Shown: positions 36,101 through 46,222 of the stretch, one piece after another
Layout of the letters: the number at the start of each line of letters is the position of its first letter
Position numbering within the stretch: the stretch's first letter is position 1
Source: Tubiluchus corallicola
Taxonomy: Eukaryota > Priapulida > Priapulimorpha > Priapulimorphida > Tubiluchidae
Reading direction: 5' to 3'
NCBI GenBank assembly: GCA_030141605.1
Contig: JAQGDQ010000042.1
Coordinates: 124,001-188,000 of the forward strand
DNA length: 64,000 bases
Notes under the pieces: model-generated
Seen by the model: only the letters and a program-made list of their open reading frames with translations
What the model was told of the DNA's origin: nothing
Database searches by the model: none
Program-made: the position numbers and the translations under genes

Positions 36101-39100
36101 GACACACTTACTGTACTTGTGACCTGCGTCCCTGGCATAACAGCAACATCTACCTGATTAAACTTTCTGACAATGACAGCCAGAGCTTCAAAAGCAAACC
36201 GCTAAGCAAGTGATTAAATGTTTAGCTTCCAGGAATTCTTGGGTAAAGAGGTTAACTGTAGTGGGTGGGAGGGAACCACTAAGCTAGCATATTAGTGTAT
36301 GACAAACGTTCCTGCTTACAGACAAAACAGTACTTATCATGATTGTTTCTATGTATATTATAGGACAAAAGCGAACTAAGATGATATAAAAGTCATAAAA
36401 GCTTATTGAAGTCATGAGTCATGAAAGTGTCTTATGGAAGCATGTGAAACAAAAATACTGAGTCAATTACCGACAGTTTTTATGTACATTAAAATAGAAG
36501 CGGCCCCAGACGTTTTTGAGTCAATTTAGCGATTGAGTCTATTAAGCGGTGCCTACTGTTTTTAGACTAATGAGAATGTAGTTTACAAGGTTCTCACTGC
36601 ACTACACATGTCTCTAACACAAAGAAAAACATTCCTAAGGAAAAAGTGATGACCAAAAACCCTGTTACTAAACACACATACAAAAACCATGATCGTATGG
36701 CTTAAATGATAAGTATAATCACTAGCTGTAATTGCAATTTTTATTTCAGAATAGTAATTCTGAGTAACATTAATTATTTATTGCAGTCTGCGAAAAACTT
36801 CTTACCTGTACCCCTACTGTTATCATCTTGGCCAGTAAGTGAAGGAAGGGATGCTCCCTCTGCAGCATCCGCATCTGCACGCCACTTTTTAAATCCAGAT
36901 GAGCGCGTTTTAACTCTTTTCTCCTTTCCACCAAACAAGCCCTTTCCCGAAACCAAAGTCTTCTATAAACACACAATAGATGATTAGAAAATAAATGCCT
37001 GTATATTGCAAGCACAAACAACAGAAAAAATGGCTAAAAGTCATTTTTAGTAAAAATACAAAATGACAAAAACACATTGAAACACAAGTCAGTTAGCTGC
37101 AGCATCCATAAGCACACACCGAATTAAATACACACAATGTACAACGTATGACTACATATATATTTTGCAAATCTTAAGTTAAAAACAGGTTACATTACAA
37201 TTATTTTAAAAAAGTTCCAACTATTTTAAAATTTTTTAACTATTTAAAAAAATAGTCCACTGTCAGCTTTTTTCTCAGTGTGCAAAAAGCTTTTGCTTAA
37301 TATTCCAATTTTCATATTTAATATTTTAGCATTTAATATTTAAATATTTCATATTTCAATTTTAAGTATTAGCTAATCTTTGAACTAACTAATTGTATAA
37401 CTATATTCTCAAACTAACCAACGTATATAGCTATTCTTAACTAAAAAGTATTTGTTGCACATAGTGGAAATACTTTAATCAGTAATATTACTATAATTAT
37501 TCTAATCCACTTAAAATAAGCAAAGTTTACATATATAAAAGCTCTTGCACATGTTCATAATGCCAATTAAAACATATGTAATTTGACTTATTTGTCTAAC
37601 ATAAAATTAACAGAACATACATATATAAGTCGATTTATATATCTTAATTCTCCATGTATAATTTGCGCAATCTGCATTTACTCCAAATTCTCAGCAGGAT
37701 ACACTATTACACCACAGATATTACAGAAATGTAATTCCATATAAATGTTCCCTTCTGATAGATTACTAACTAAACATTTCAAAAAATAAATACCCCTACC
37801 AGAATGAATTTATCATATTAATGTCTAAAGAAAAAAATGAAGAGAATGTTTAGATGGAAAGCAAAAACCCTACCTTTAATGGCATCTTAAACGGAAGCTA
37901 TCGTCAAGAAAGCAGTAAAAACAACGAATACGGAACCCTTATACATTCAGTTTGGATCAATTATTATTTAATTTAATGCCAGCCCACTATGTGAAACACA
38001 GTCAATTTATGTAAGATTACACAGCTGATGTGACATCAACTAACCGCATCATTATTACTTACTGGTAATCAATAAATTTGACACATTGTTACCGTAAAAA
38101 CAAAACAAAGCCTTCTTCATATCTCAAGATAAAATATGCATAGTCAAAATTGATAGAAAATAAAATAGTTTCAAACGTTTTTTTAAATCTACCCCCACTA
38201 GTATAATCAGCTGTCATAACATAAGTGCACAGAAAGTGTTGGGTTCAAAACCCAGTGACAGTGCAAAATTTTTCATTCTAATTTAGCATAATGTTTGCAT
38301 GCTCACATGACAGACCAAAAGCAGCAAACAAGCAATCAGCTAAATAATCTGTGGACATCTAACCACACAGCATTGAATACGTATTGTGTGTGCACTAGTA
38401 TTTGCTGCTGCATTACGTTACTTTTTAACAATTAATTAAATTTAATACGTACACTCATATCTCAGTTTGCTGGACCTTGCTTTTACGGATATCCAAAAAA
38501 ATCATCCCGCATGCTACGGACACAGCCCATTATTTCGCTAGGTGACCGCTAGTTGGAGGGCCATCACTTTGTTTACATCATTACATCAATGCAACCAAGC
38601 AGCGTGTAACAACACGTGCATAGATTGTATGTCAGGAACGGCCCACACTAGAGGTTTTTGAAACAATTACAAGACTGATTCTAAATTATCGCGAGTCTAA
38701 TACACAGTGCCTACTGTATTAGCTTAGTATCGGTAAATACGCACAATCGGCAAATTCGAACCGACGTCTCCCCACTTTTGTCGGAGATATGAGTGTAATA
38801 GTTTTTTAATGCAGTGTAGCACCCTGCAAGTTAGAAACCTGCATTCAACGACAGGGCCATTCAGTATTAATATTTGTGGTGGTACCAGAACCTAGCCCAT
38901 TATCAAAGCTAAGCTTCTAAATTAAGCCACCAAATCACGTTTACTTATTTTGTATACATCAAAGAAGGAAATGGCTAGAGTCATTACGACAAGCAAACCA
39001 CCAAAGTACTGCACCCAGGTGGTTATAAACCATTAACTGAATAGCTTTGGCATTGCTTAACTTTGGCTGTGAAGCTAACTTACAGGACCACTCAACTATT

Positions 39101-42098
39101 CAACCCAATTGCTATTCACTACATGATATCAGTACATATGGTCACTAGCCCTATATCTTGACGTTAGCGTTATAATGCTATATAACCCTATAGACACTTG
39201 CCTAGTTTCAAATAACTAGAAAAACGTATAATTACCTGTGGCTCCTGATTGGCAACTGAAAAAACAATGCAGATATTTTTTATACTGATCATTCAATAAA
39301 AGTTGTGCTATTATAATATAATATAACTACACATAATTTATAAATGCTACACCGGGAAACCAAAAGAGGGATGTATTTGATAATTCTTTGCTTTTAAAAG
39401 AGCTTAGGCCTTAGAAGTAATTAATATTATAAATGAATAATAATTAGCATTTAATTACCAATCAGCAATTTAAGGAATACGTCATTTACGATTAGCATAT
39501 ACTTTTAATTTAGCATTTTAGTAATAAAAATTTCAACAACATACCTGGAACCCACTTGTAAATACTAAGTGAAGTGTCTCCAATGGTCACCCACTTTTTC
39601 TCCCTAAAATACAAGCATATATAATTAAGAAATGTTCAATGTATCGTTTTAGTTTTTCAACCAGAATTCATACAAAGGCAATTAACTCCTTCAGGACCGC
39701 AAGCATTTGATGCATTTTGCACGGGTTCATGAAAAATTGCTCTCAGTAAGCAGCGATTATGTTATATTTGATCTTTTTTGTAGGTTTCTATTCCTCACAC
39801 AATGGATTTTCATGAAAAATTATATACGAAATCAATTTGCTTACATTAGATACATCAAAAATCCATTTTCGATGAAAAAATTGAAGAAAGCTTTCAGTAA
39901 CTTTGCACTGTAACAATGAATAGTATCACTTGTGTGAAATCGGCTAATGCAGAAAATTTTAGCTATTCAGACACCACACACTGATACACTATGACCTCAA
40001 GTCTCTCTATTTATAAGGAGAAATTCCTGTTAAAAGATGAAACAACCTTAATTTTTGCTTGGCTGATTGGTTGGCTTTTCCTAGAACTCTGTACAGCTAA
40101 TGGTTCTCTTGGGTTGTACTAGCAGGCAATCAATAAAATAGTGTGTATGATCACGCAAGGGTACACCAGACTAAGCTATTAAATAGGCTAAATTTGAGTG
40201 CCTATTTGTCTTAGTTTTATCTAATTAAGTTACTTATAAATGTTTAAACAAATAGCCGAGATTCTCCTGAATAGAACAGTACTTAATTTGTAATCATTTA
40301 GCTTTCTCTGCACTCACAGAGTACCAGAAAAGTCATTGGTCTTATAAGACCTATTTTGAATGGTGTGGTCCTGAAGGAGTTAAGTAATGTACATCCCCTT
40401 AACAGTCTATCAAGTTTGGCTATCACAGTAGCTTTGTAAAATTGATATAGGTTGGCAAAAAGCAAAATAGTTGCAAATTTATGATAGCATTTACATAAAC
40501 GCAAATAAAAAAGCAGAACAAATTGATAAGTAGCAGTGCCACTCATATATTGGTCAAATTTGCAGCACATCTTTTACAGTACAACACGTAATACAAAAAC
40601 ACATGACATAATGTCTGGCAAACGTAGTATAACTGTGTAAGTTTTACTTACACTTCTCTTTTTCTGCTGATGTCATATATAAAATTTATCACTAAAGATC
40701 TCATCTGCATATTGTTTAGGCTGCTAATAAAAATAAGCTCTACACTTACAGACATATTTGCAAATGAAGGAAATATTTTTACAATATTTTCAAAAAAAGC
40801 CCTTTTCTCATTTTGATAAGCAAGACAAATCATACTAAAATGCATTTCAGCCTCCATTTCATTCATCCTGCATACTTTGCATAATTTTTGGTGAACAGAT
40901 ATTTTTGGTTCATGATATCTGTCCCTCTCGATATTTATTTTGCATGCATTAATTCTGAATGTAATGTATATAATCATGCAGTTTCTTGGAATTCATGCAT
41001 TACGCACAAGCAAATATTGTTCCAAACAGTTCTAAAGCTCAAGTTCCAAGTTTTATTTTTCAGTTTATTCTTTTTCTTTGGGCACTTTTCCCAATTTAAT
41101 ATGAACAGTTTTGTGTTTACAGCCTTAGTACAACGTTGATAAATTGCAATGATACTGAAACACGTGCTATCAACGCCAAAAGCGTCAAAATTTTTTGAAA
41201 TAAAATTTCTAGTCAATACATCGATATATTTCTCATAAAAAGCATCTAGAAACCTTGTTTGAGCCCTGTTAATACAATTTAAGGGGATCAAATTATTTTT
41301 TTGTATTAAGCATGTTTAGTACTAACCATTATGTGTATTTTTGCTAACTTGCAATGTGTTATTTGAAGTATAAAATAGCAGTCAACAGGTGTGTGTACTC
41401 TACATGTCAGTTTTCTTTTAATCAGTAAATATAATTTACGTTTGGCTAACCCCAGTTTCTCACAAGTACAAGCTGCAAAATTATAGGAACACGCTACCAG
41501 CCAAATTGCCAGTGTAAATTAATTTTAGCTTCAGTCTTTTCTTGAATAACCTTTCAAGAGTTACCTAAACTAAGGCCACCTAAACTTTCTTTTCATAAGT
41601 TTATAACTTACTTTAGAATCTTTTTTATAATAGAGTATAGATGGATAGACATGGTGCCATCACAAAAAATAAAAGTTCAATAAAAAATGCGAGGCTGAAA
41701 TAAGCAATACTGTTATTAAACATCAATCAGTTAAATACACTAACTTAATAGACTGTATACATTTTTACTGTACAAAATTGTACAGACAAAATAAATTTAA
41801 TAAATTCAAACACAAACTTAACACAATGAAAGAAATGTGTGAGACAAAATAAATTCACTCACTACGGAAACTTGCTATTAAGATTCACACCTGTTTCTAT
41901 TAGAACAGTCATTTATTTATTAGGCGGCGCTTTAATTGTTATAATTAATTTGTTAAACATTACAAAATGCAAACATGTTGTAACTTTACTTGTGCTAACA
42001 ACGTACCATTTTCTAACTTTATCAATTGCTTGCATAACACGCTTAATTTCGTCTTTCGCACGGCTTCGCGTCTCCGCCCTAACCGATCTAGACATCAT
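33118..42098 (-). CDS. BCL7: BCL7-family SWI/SNF (BAF) complex subunit
   Basis: Exons on the minus strand: 42098-42007, 39603-39545, 39255-39236, a probable 12-nt microexon 37885-37874, then 36962-36806, 34686-34576, 33825-33739, 33557-33483 and 33215-33118. All phases agree, giving about 236 residues (human BCL7A-C are 202-231). The N-terminus is the BCL7 signature: [20 protein letters not shown], then IDKVRKW joined to [20 protein letters not shown]. The remainder is a Ser/Asn/Asp-rich, probably disordered tail ending [15 protein letters not shown], comparable to the PPSKK end of vertebrate BCL7. BCL7 proteins are nucleosome-contacting accessory subunits of BAF chromatin remodellers. Two adjacent ATGs (42098 and 42095) are possible starts. 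Intron 1 carries a piggyBac-like MITE and a LINE fragment. Only the microexon is in doubt. Confidence 0.92.
34787..35167. mobile_element. hAT-like non-autonomous element
   Basis: It begins cagggccatgg and ends (inverted) with cagggctgctgtggagttgg, and has a region rich in ctccgactccaactccgg. Flanks ggtacaac and ggcacaag agree at 6 of 8 bases, suggesting an aged 8-bp target duplication as in hAT elements. It lies in BCL7 between exons 5 and 6. Confidence 0.5.
35588..36559. mobile_element. pogo-like non-autonomous transposon, 0.97 kb
   Basis: The left end acagtagacgccgcttaata gtctc is matched by the inverse right end gattgagtctattaagcggt gcctactgt. Left TA precedes the CAGT end. There is no transposase reading frame. 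A solo end of the same family is at about 38694-38720. It lies within the BCL7 intron between exons 5 and 6. Confidence 0.7.
38195..38272 (+). repeat. tRNA-like fragment with a B-box
   Basis: Contains ctagtataatcagctgtcat, then gtgttgggttcaaaacccag, which matches a Pol III B-box flanked by a short stem. The acceptor and anticodon arms cannot be folded convincingly, so it is called a tRNA-derived SINE head or tRNA pseudogene. Confidence 0.4.
38452..38794. mobile_element. Tc1/mariner-like MITE
   Basis: The ends cactcatatctc and gagatatgagtg are perfect inverted repeats flanked by TA (38450-38451 and 38795-38796). Inside, near 38660-38720, is a sequence like the terminal part of the 35588-36559 element, apparently a nested fragment. 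It lies in a BCL7 intron. Confidence 0.65.
39686..40379. mobile_element. piggyBac-like MITE
   Basis: The ends ctccttcaggacc and ggtcctgaaggag are 13-bp inverted repeats, each bordered by TTAA (39682-39685 and 40380-40383). TTAA target sites are the hallmark of piggyBac elements. The 694-base body has no transposase. It lies in BCL7 intron 1. Confidence 0.8.
40640..41291 (-). pseudogene. LINE (non-LTR retrotransposon) ORF2 C-terminal fragment
   Basis: Two overlapping minus-strand frames (41291-40974 and 40977-40648) read like the region after the reverse transcriptase of jockey/CR1-type LINEs. The second frame holds [19 protein letters not shown], the Cys/His knuckle common there, followed by Y..E.R..FF and aliphatic helices. 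The frames are offset, so this is a dead copy in BCL7 intron 1. Confidence 0.6.
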
Positions 42099-45000
42099 CG
42101 TGCCAGGCAACAATGTGCTTACAAAAAATACCCTTTAATAACAGAAAATTCGAATATGGGGAGAAACTTTTAATTTTTAGTGTGAGCTTTTTGTTATTTT
42201 ACAGTTGCACGTCATACCGTAAAAATAGCTGAGGATTCGTCATCCCTATTGTAGAGTCAGTCCACAGCTTGTTTCATCATTTAGGTTGCAGTTAGTTGTC
42301 GTTAAGAGAGCATTGCCAATGCCCACTGGTGCAACTGTTAGCAGACACTGGCGGACATGGCATTCTATTACAGCCAACCAACTGAATGCGTGCAAAAATT
42401 TACAAGTTTACGTATGTGTAATATGAAGGCTACGCCATATTACATTAAGTGGTTACAACATAAGGAATACATCTGCTAATATTACTATTATAAAACTTGT
42501 CATTGTCGTTGTTCTTATTATGACTGTTGCTGAATTGCTTTTGTTCTTGTCGTTGTCTTTTTCCATATTGCTACTAGGGATGAGCATCGAACGTTTGAGT
42601 TCGAACGTTCGAATCGACCACCCTACCCAGGCTATTGCTGCCACTTCCACTGTTAATGCTGTACCCAACACTGATATAATTTTTAAGCTGCTGATGACTG
42701 TCACTGTCACTCTTGTAGCTGCTGCAAATGATGTTTTTATTATTGTCGCATCTTAGTTTTATCTTATTTTTGTCACTATGATTGTAGTTGTTAAGTGTCA
42801 TTAACATTGATAATGACTGACATTTGTTACTTATGCTCATAGACTTGGTTCTTCCTATCCCTTACAGAAAACATAATTATGTCCTTCACTGGCAATTGTC
42901 TTTGCGGCTCTCCAAGCCCATCTTTTTGAAATCAATTCTGAATGTCCGCCGACAGCTGTTGATTGACCATCCTTGCCGAGAAATCTGCTGCTTTAAAGGA
43001 CACCACTATGAACGTCTGTCTTTTTATGAATTTGCTGATGTCGACTTTGCGACCTTACTGCCAAACAAGAATATGCTGAAACTCAAGTTATCTACGCATA
43101 ACGCAGCTTAGCCCTGGCTTGGCAGCAGCAGGATGGCAGAGTCAATATTAGCAAATTTCCAAAACCCAAAGTTTGCTATACGGTGTCTTAAAAAGCAACC
43201 AACTTCAGACTTGGGCAGGAAAATCATACAATTGGTAGCACTAAATGTCTGAAACTCAAAGTTACCTATAGACACTGTCTTTAACAGCAACTTTTACTCG
43301 GGCAGCAGATATCAATAAATTTTTGAAACTCAAAGCATCTATAAAAAACCCAAAGTACTCAAATTTAACTATGTCCTCAGGCAGCAGTTTTCGCTCACGT
43401 ACCAGGGTAACAGATTTGATATCAGTAAATGTCTGTTGCCGATACAGTGTTCGAGAAAACAGCAGTAGGCTTTGTTGTGAGTAGCAGGGCCCCAGAGATG
43501 GGTGTCCAAATGATATATGGAAACAAGTGAACAAGTTTTCAGAAACTTATCAAAGGCTTATCAGGGCCGGTGCTAAGATGTGCGGGGCCCAATTACAAAA
43601 TTGTTAGTGGAGCACCTTACCCTACGAAAGCTAAAGATTGATGTTTTATGCTTCACGCAGTAGTCTCAGATAAAAGTGTTATATAAGGTTTGCCAATTAG
43701 CTAGTTTAAAAAAGTAAAGGGCGACAATAAACTAAAATTACAAAACAAATTATTAACAAACGATCAGTACAAAACACTGAATCACAGATATACGAGGACG
43801 GACTGACTAATTTTAATGTCTTCACACCTATCAAGAAAGTTCATGAATATGGACACTCATTAATTCATCATAGTGTCATCAGCTCGATCGTATTCGCAGA
43901 CCAAATTCGAATAAATCTGTCTAGTTGGCTTAAAATCGCTCCTGCGGATTATCATAAATTAATTAGCACTTATGATGATGAGATCCAGAACGACGAAAGC
44001 CTACATGCTAAGGCTTCTACTCGCTCGGCACTGACTCTGTCATTACCATGAACTGGCGTCACTCCTCGTCACAACTTCGAGGGTGCTTATAATCCTTGCC
44101 TACACTTATCATGTGGTTAAACATGAGGGATATGCTTTGCAACCAAAAGATCGAAAAGACCTTAATCAACATGCGCTCTTTTTTCTTCGCATGATTTTAG
44201 TCCCGGTTTTTTATGCCCCCGCCTTCATTTTCATGGAGTTATAAACATCACAGATGGAGAGACCCAGAGCAGTGCAGTTACTGACACAGCGTGAAACTGT
44301 TAAGTGCTGCAATGAGGCTTTTCAGAAGTTGCCATTCTTTGATCCTGCTATCTGTCTTGTCTATACGCGAGGCTCACTTTCAACTCCTTTATGCAACAGT
44401 ATTTTTGTGGGCTTGAATTTAAAGTATTCTCCCAGCTTTAGAACAAGCAGTAACTTGCTGGATCCTTCAAAAAACATGTCATTTATTTCACATAACACAT
44501 TTACAATAGTTATTGCATCAACATTATTACTGTAAGTAGACTGAATAAAGCACAATTTTAACTTACGGCTATAGTTTGCTCTCTGAAATAAAAATGTCTC
44601 ATACACAAATCTGCTAGGTGTAAAATCCTTCTAAGATCCTTTCAAATAGCCATCACAATATTTTTTCTCACGCTGATAAACAAGAAAAGTTTAGATTCAA
44701 ACGAAATAATTTAGCTGCATTTTTTCAAACTGCAGTTGAAAAGTTCTTAGTTTAACTTCCCAGGCCAGAATAGACAATTATGAATGACTTGATGTATTCT
44801 CACAATCTAGCCACAATGTAGCCAAATGCTGCTGTTAGAACTTAACCCCTTAAGCTTTGCACAATCAGGCAATGTGAGCCTATAATTACTGAGGTACATT
44901 TTTCGCTCCCTTGGCTCGTTTGGTCTAGAAAATAACGTTACACATTATAAGCCTTGTATGCAAAAACCGATAAAAGCATAAAAATAATAAAAGCCACAAT

Positions 45001-45253
45001 AAGTGTTTTATACATTCATTTTTGTGTGCAATGATTTATTCTTGTTGTTTTTGTCTAGTTTTAGCAAACTACAAGCTTTTGCTCTAAGGAGGCCTGCGAT
45101 AGTTTAGCACTTTTACGTTTCGTCCTAGCAAAGCAAGCTTTATTATATTTAGCTTAATTAATTATCAATAAGTGCGTGAGCAGATGCAAATCTTTATCGA
45201 ACATATATAACAAGAAAGCTCTCCATTGTGCCACTAATATTCTAACAACTGCC
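42099..45253. other. Intergenic region between BCL7 and the GPCR gene
   Basis: The two genes diverge, so both promoters lie here. Contents: tgttat/gttgtt-rich simple sequence at 42490-42800 with gatgagcatcgaacgtttga gttcgaacgttcgaa; a degenerate tandem repeat at 43030-43450; and a short repeat-like sequence with gggccggtgctaagatgtgc at 43563. No gene is supported. Confidence 0.5.
43030..43450. repeat. Degenerate tandem repeat, about 85-bp unit
   Basis: The pair gggcagcag and ctgaaactcaaagttaccta recurs four to five times with heavy divergence. It gives short open frames on both strands, none of them protein-like. Confidence 0.45.
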
Positions 45254-46222
45254 ATGTTCCGAACTTTCAGTTTTTCCGAAGGTACGGACAATTCAACAGT
45301 CGTAGAGCTGCAGGAGCCAGAAAGGCTTAAAGATACCATATTTGTGTTTATCAAAGCAGCATTCATGTCACTAATATTACTACTAAACGTTGCAGTCATC
45401 ATTACCATCTTGAATTATCCTCAACTGAGAAACTTTTCCAAGTACCGTTTCCTTCTTAGTTTGGCTACAGCTGATTTTTTTGTGGCAATTTTTGGTGGAT
45501 CCGTCACTTTCCTCCCGGATTCTCAGCCAAGTAGAATGTACTGCGCCATTATGGCTACTGGAGCTTGCTGGTTGTTCCTCTCTGCTGCATGGATCACAAT
45601 GGCGTTAGTGACTCTCGATAGATACATCTGTATCGCTTACCCCTTGCAATACGCAGCTTGGATTACTCCAGAAAGGACAATAAAAGCAATCAGCGGAGGT
45701 TGGATACTTGCTTGTTGCATTGGAACTGTAGCTCTAATACAAGCGCTAGAGAACTGGGTTTTTGGAACGATATGCATATACGATTTTATGCCGAATAACG
45801 GCTTTATATGGTTTTATGTCACATTGTATTTGGTGGTTGCTATTCTGGTCATATTCTGCTACGTGAGAATCATGTTCACTGCTTGGGCGATGCAAAAGAC
45901 TGTTATTCCTTTAGCCAGTTGCTCTGAGATACGCGAAATACAAAATAACATGGCAGTGAAAATCAAATCGGCTAAGATCATAATAGTGATAGTGGGCACT
46001 ACACTGATATGTATGTTTTTTGATACATTGTTTAAAATTTTGGTACGCACTGCTCCAAGCAAAGAGTATTCTGTACTCAGATACGTACGAGACCTATTTC
46101 TTGGCGTTAACTCTTTGGCAAATCCTCTTATGTATTTTTGGAAGTATAAGACCCTCCGCAATTATTTGATGCGTCGTTTATGTAAGAGGCCCATAACAGA
46201 TGAAATAAGTGCGATAGAGTAG
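45254..46222 (+). CDS. Intronless rhodopsin-class (class A) G-protein-coupled receptor
   Basis: A single open frame from ATG 45254 encodes 322 residues with seven hydrophobic segments. The open frame extends upstream only through non-ATG codons. The short N-terminus has an N-glycosylation site (NST). TM1 has LLNVAV, TM2 LSLATADFF, and TM3 starts at a Cys (RMYCAIM) and ends in LDRYICIAYPLQY, the DRY box. ECL2 has a Cys (GTICIYDF). TM7 has NSLANPLMYFWKYKTLRNYL, an NPxxY form followed by helix 8. Unusually, TM5 lacks the usual proline and TM6 reads ICMFFD in place of CWxP. The missing TM5 proline and the NSLxNPLxYxWK end recall the MECA group (melanocortin, S1P, cannabinoid, adenosine receptors), but no ligand can be named. 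AATAAA follows at 46249. Confidence 0.9.
   Translation: MFRTFSFSEGTDNSTVVELQEPERLKDTIFVFIKAAFMSLILLLNVAVIITILNYPQLRNFSKYRFLLSLATADFFVAIFGGSVTFLPDSQPSRMYCAIMATGACWLFLSAAWITMALVTLDRYICIAYPLQYAAWITPERTIKAISGGWILACCIGTVALIQALENWVFGTICIYDFMPNNGFIWFYVTLYLVVAILVIFCYVRIMFTAWAMQKTVIPLASCSEIREIQNNMAVKIKSAKIIIVIVGTTLICMFFDTLFKILVRTAPSKEYSVLRYVRDLFLGVNSLANPLMYFWKYKTLRNYLMRRLCKRPITDEISAIE

Noticed and set aside
36706-36987. 93-codon plus-strand frame
   Set aside because: Antisense of BCL7 exon 36962-36806.
42453-42840. Open frames on both strands
   Set aside because: Simple GTT/ATT-rich sequence; no codon bias or motif.
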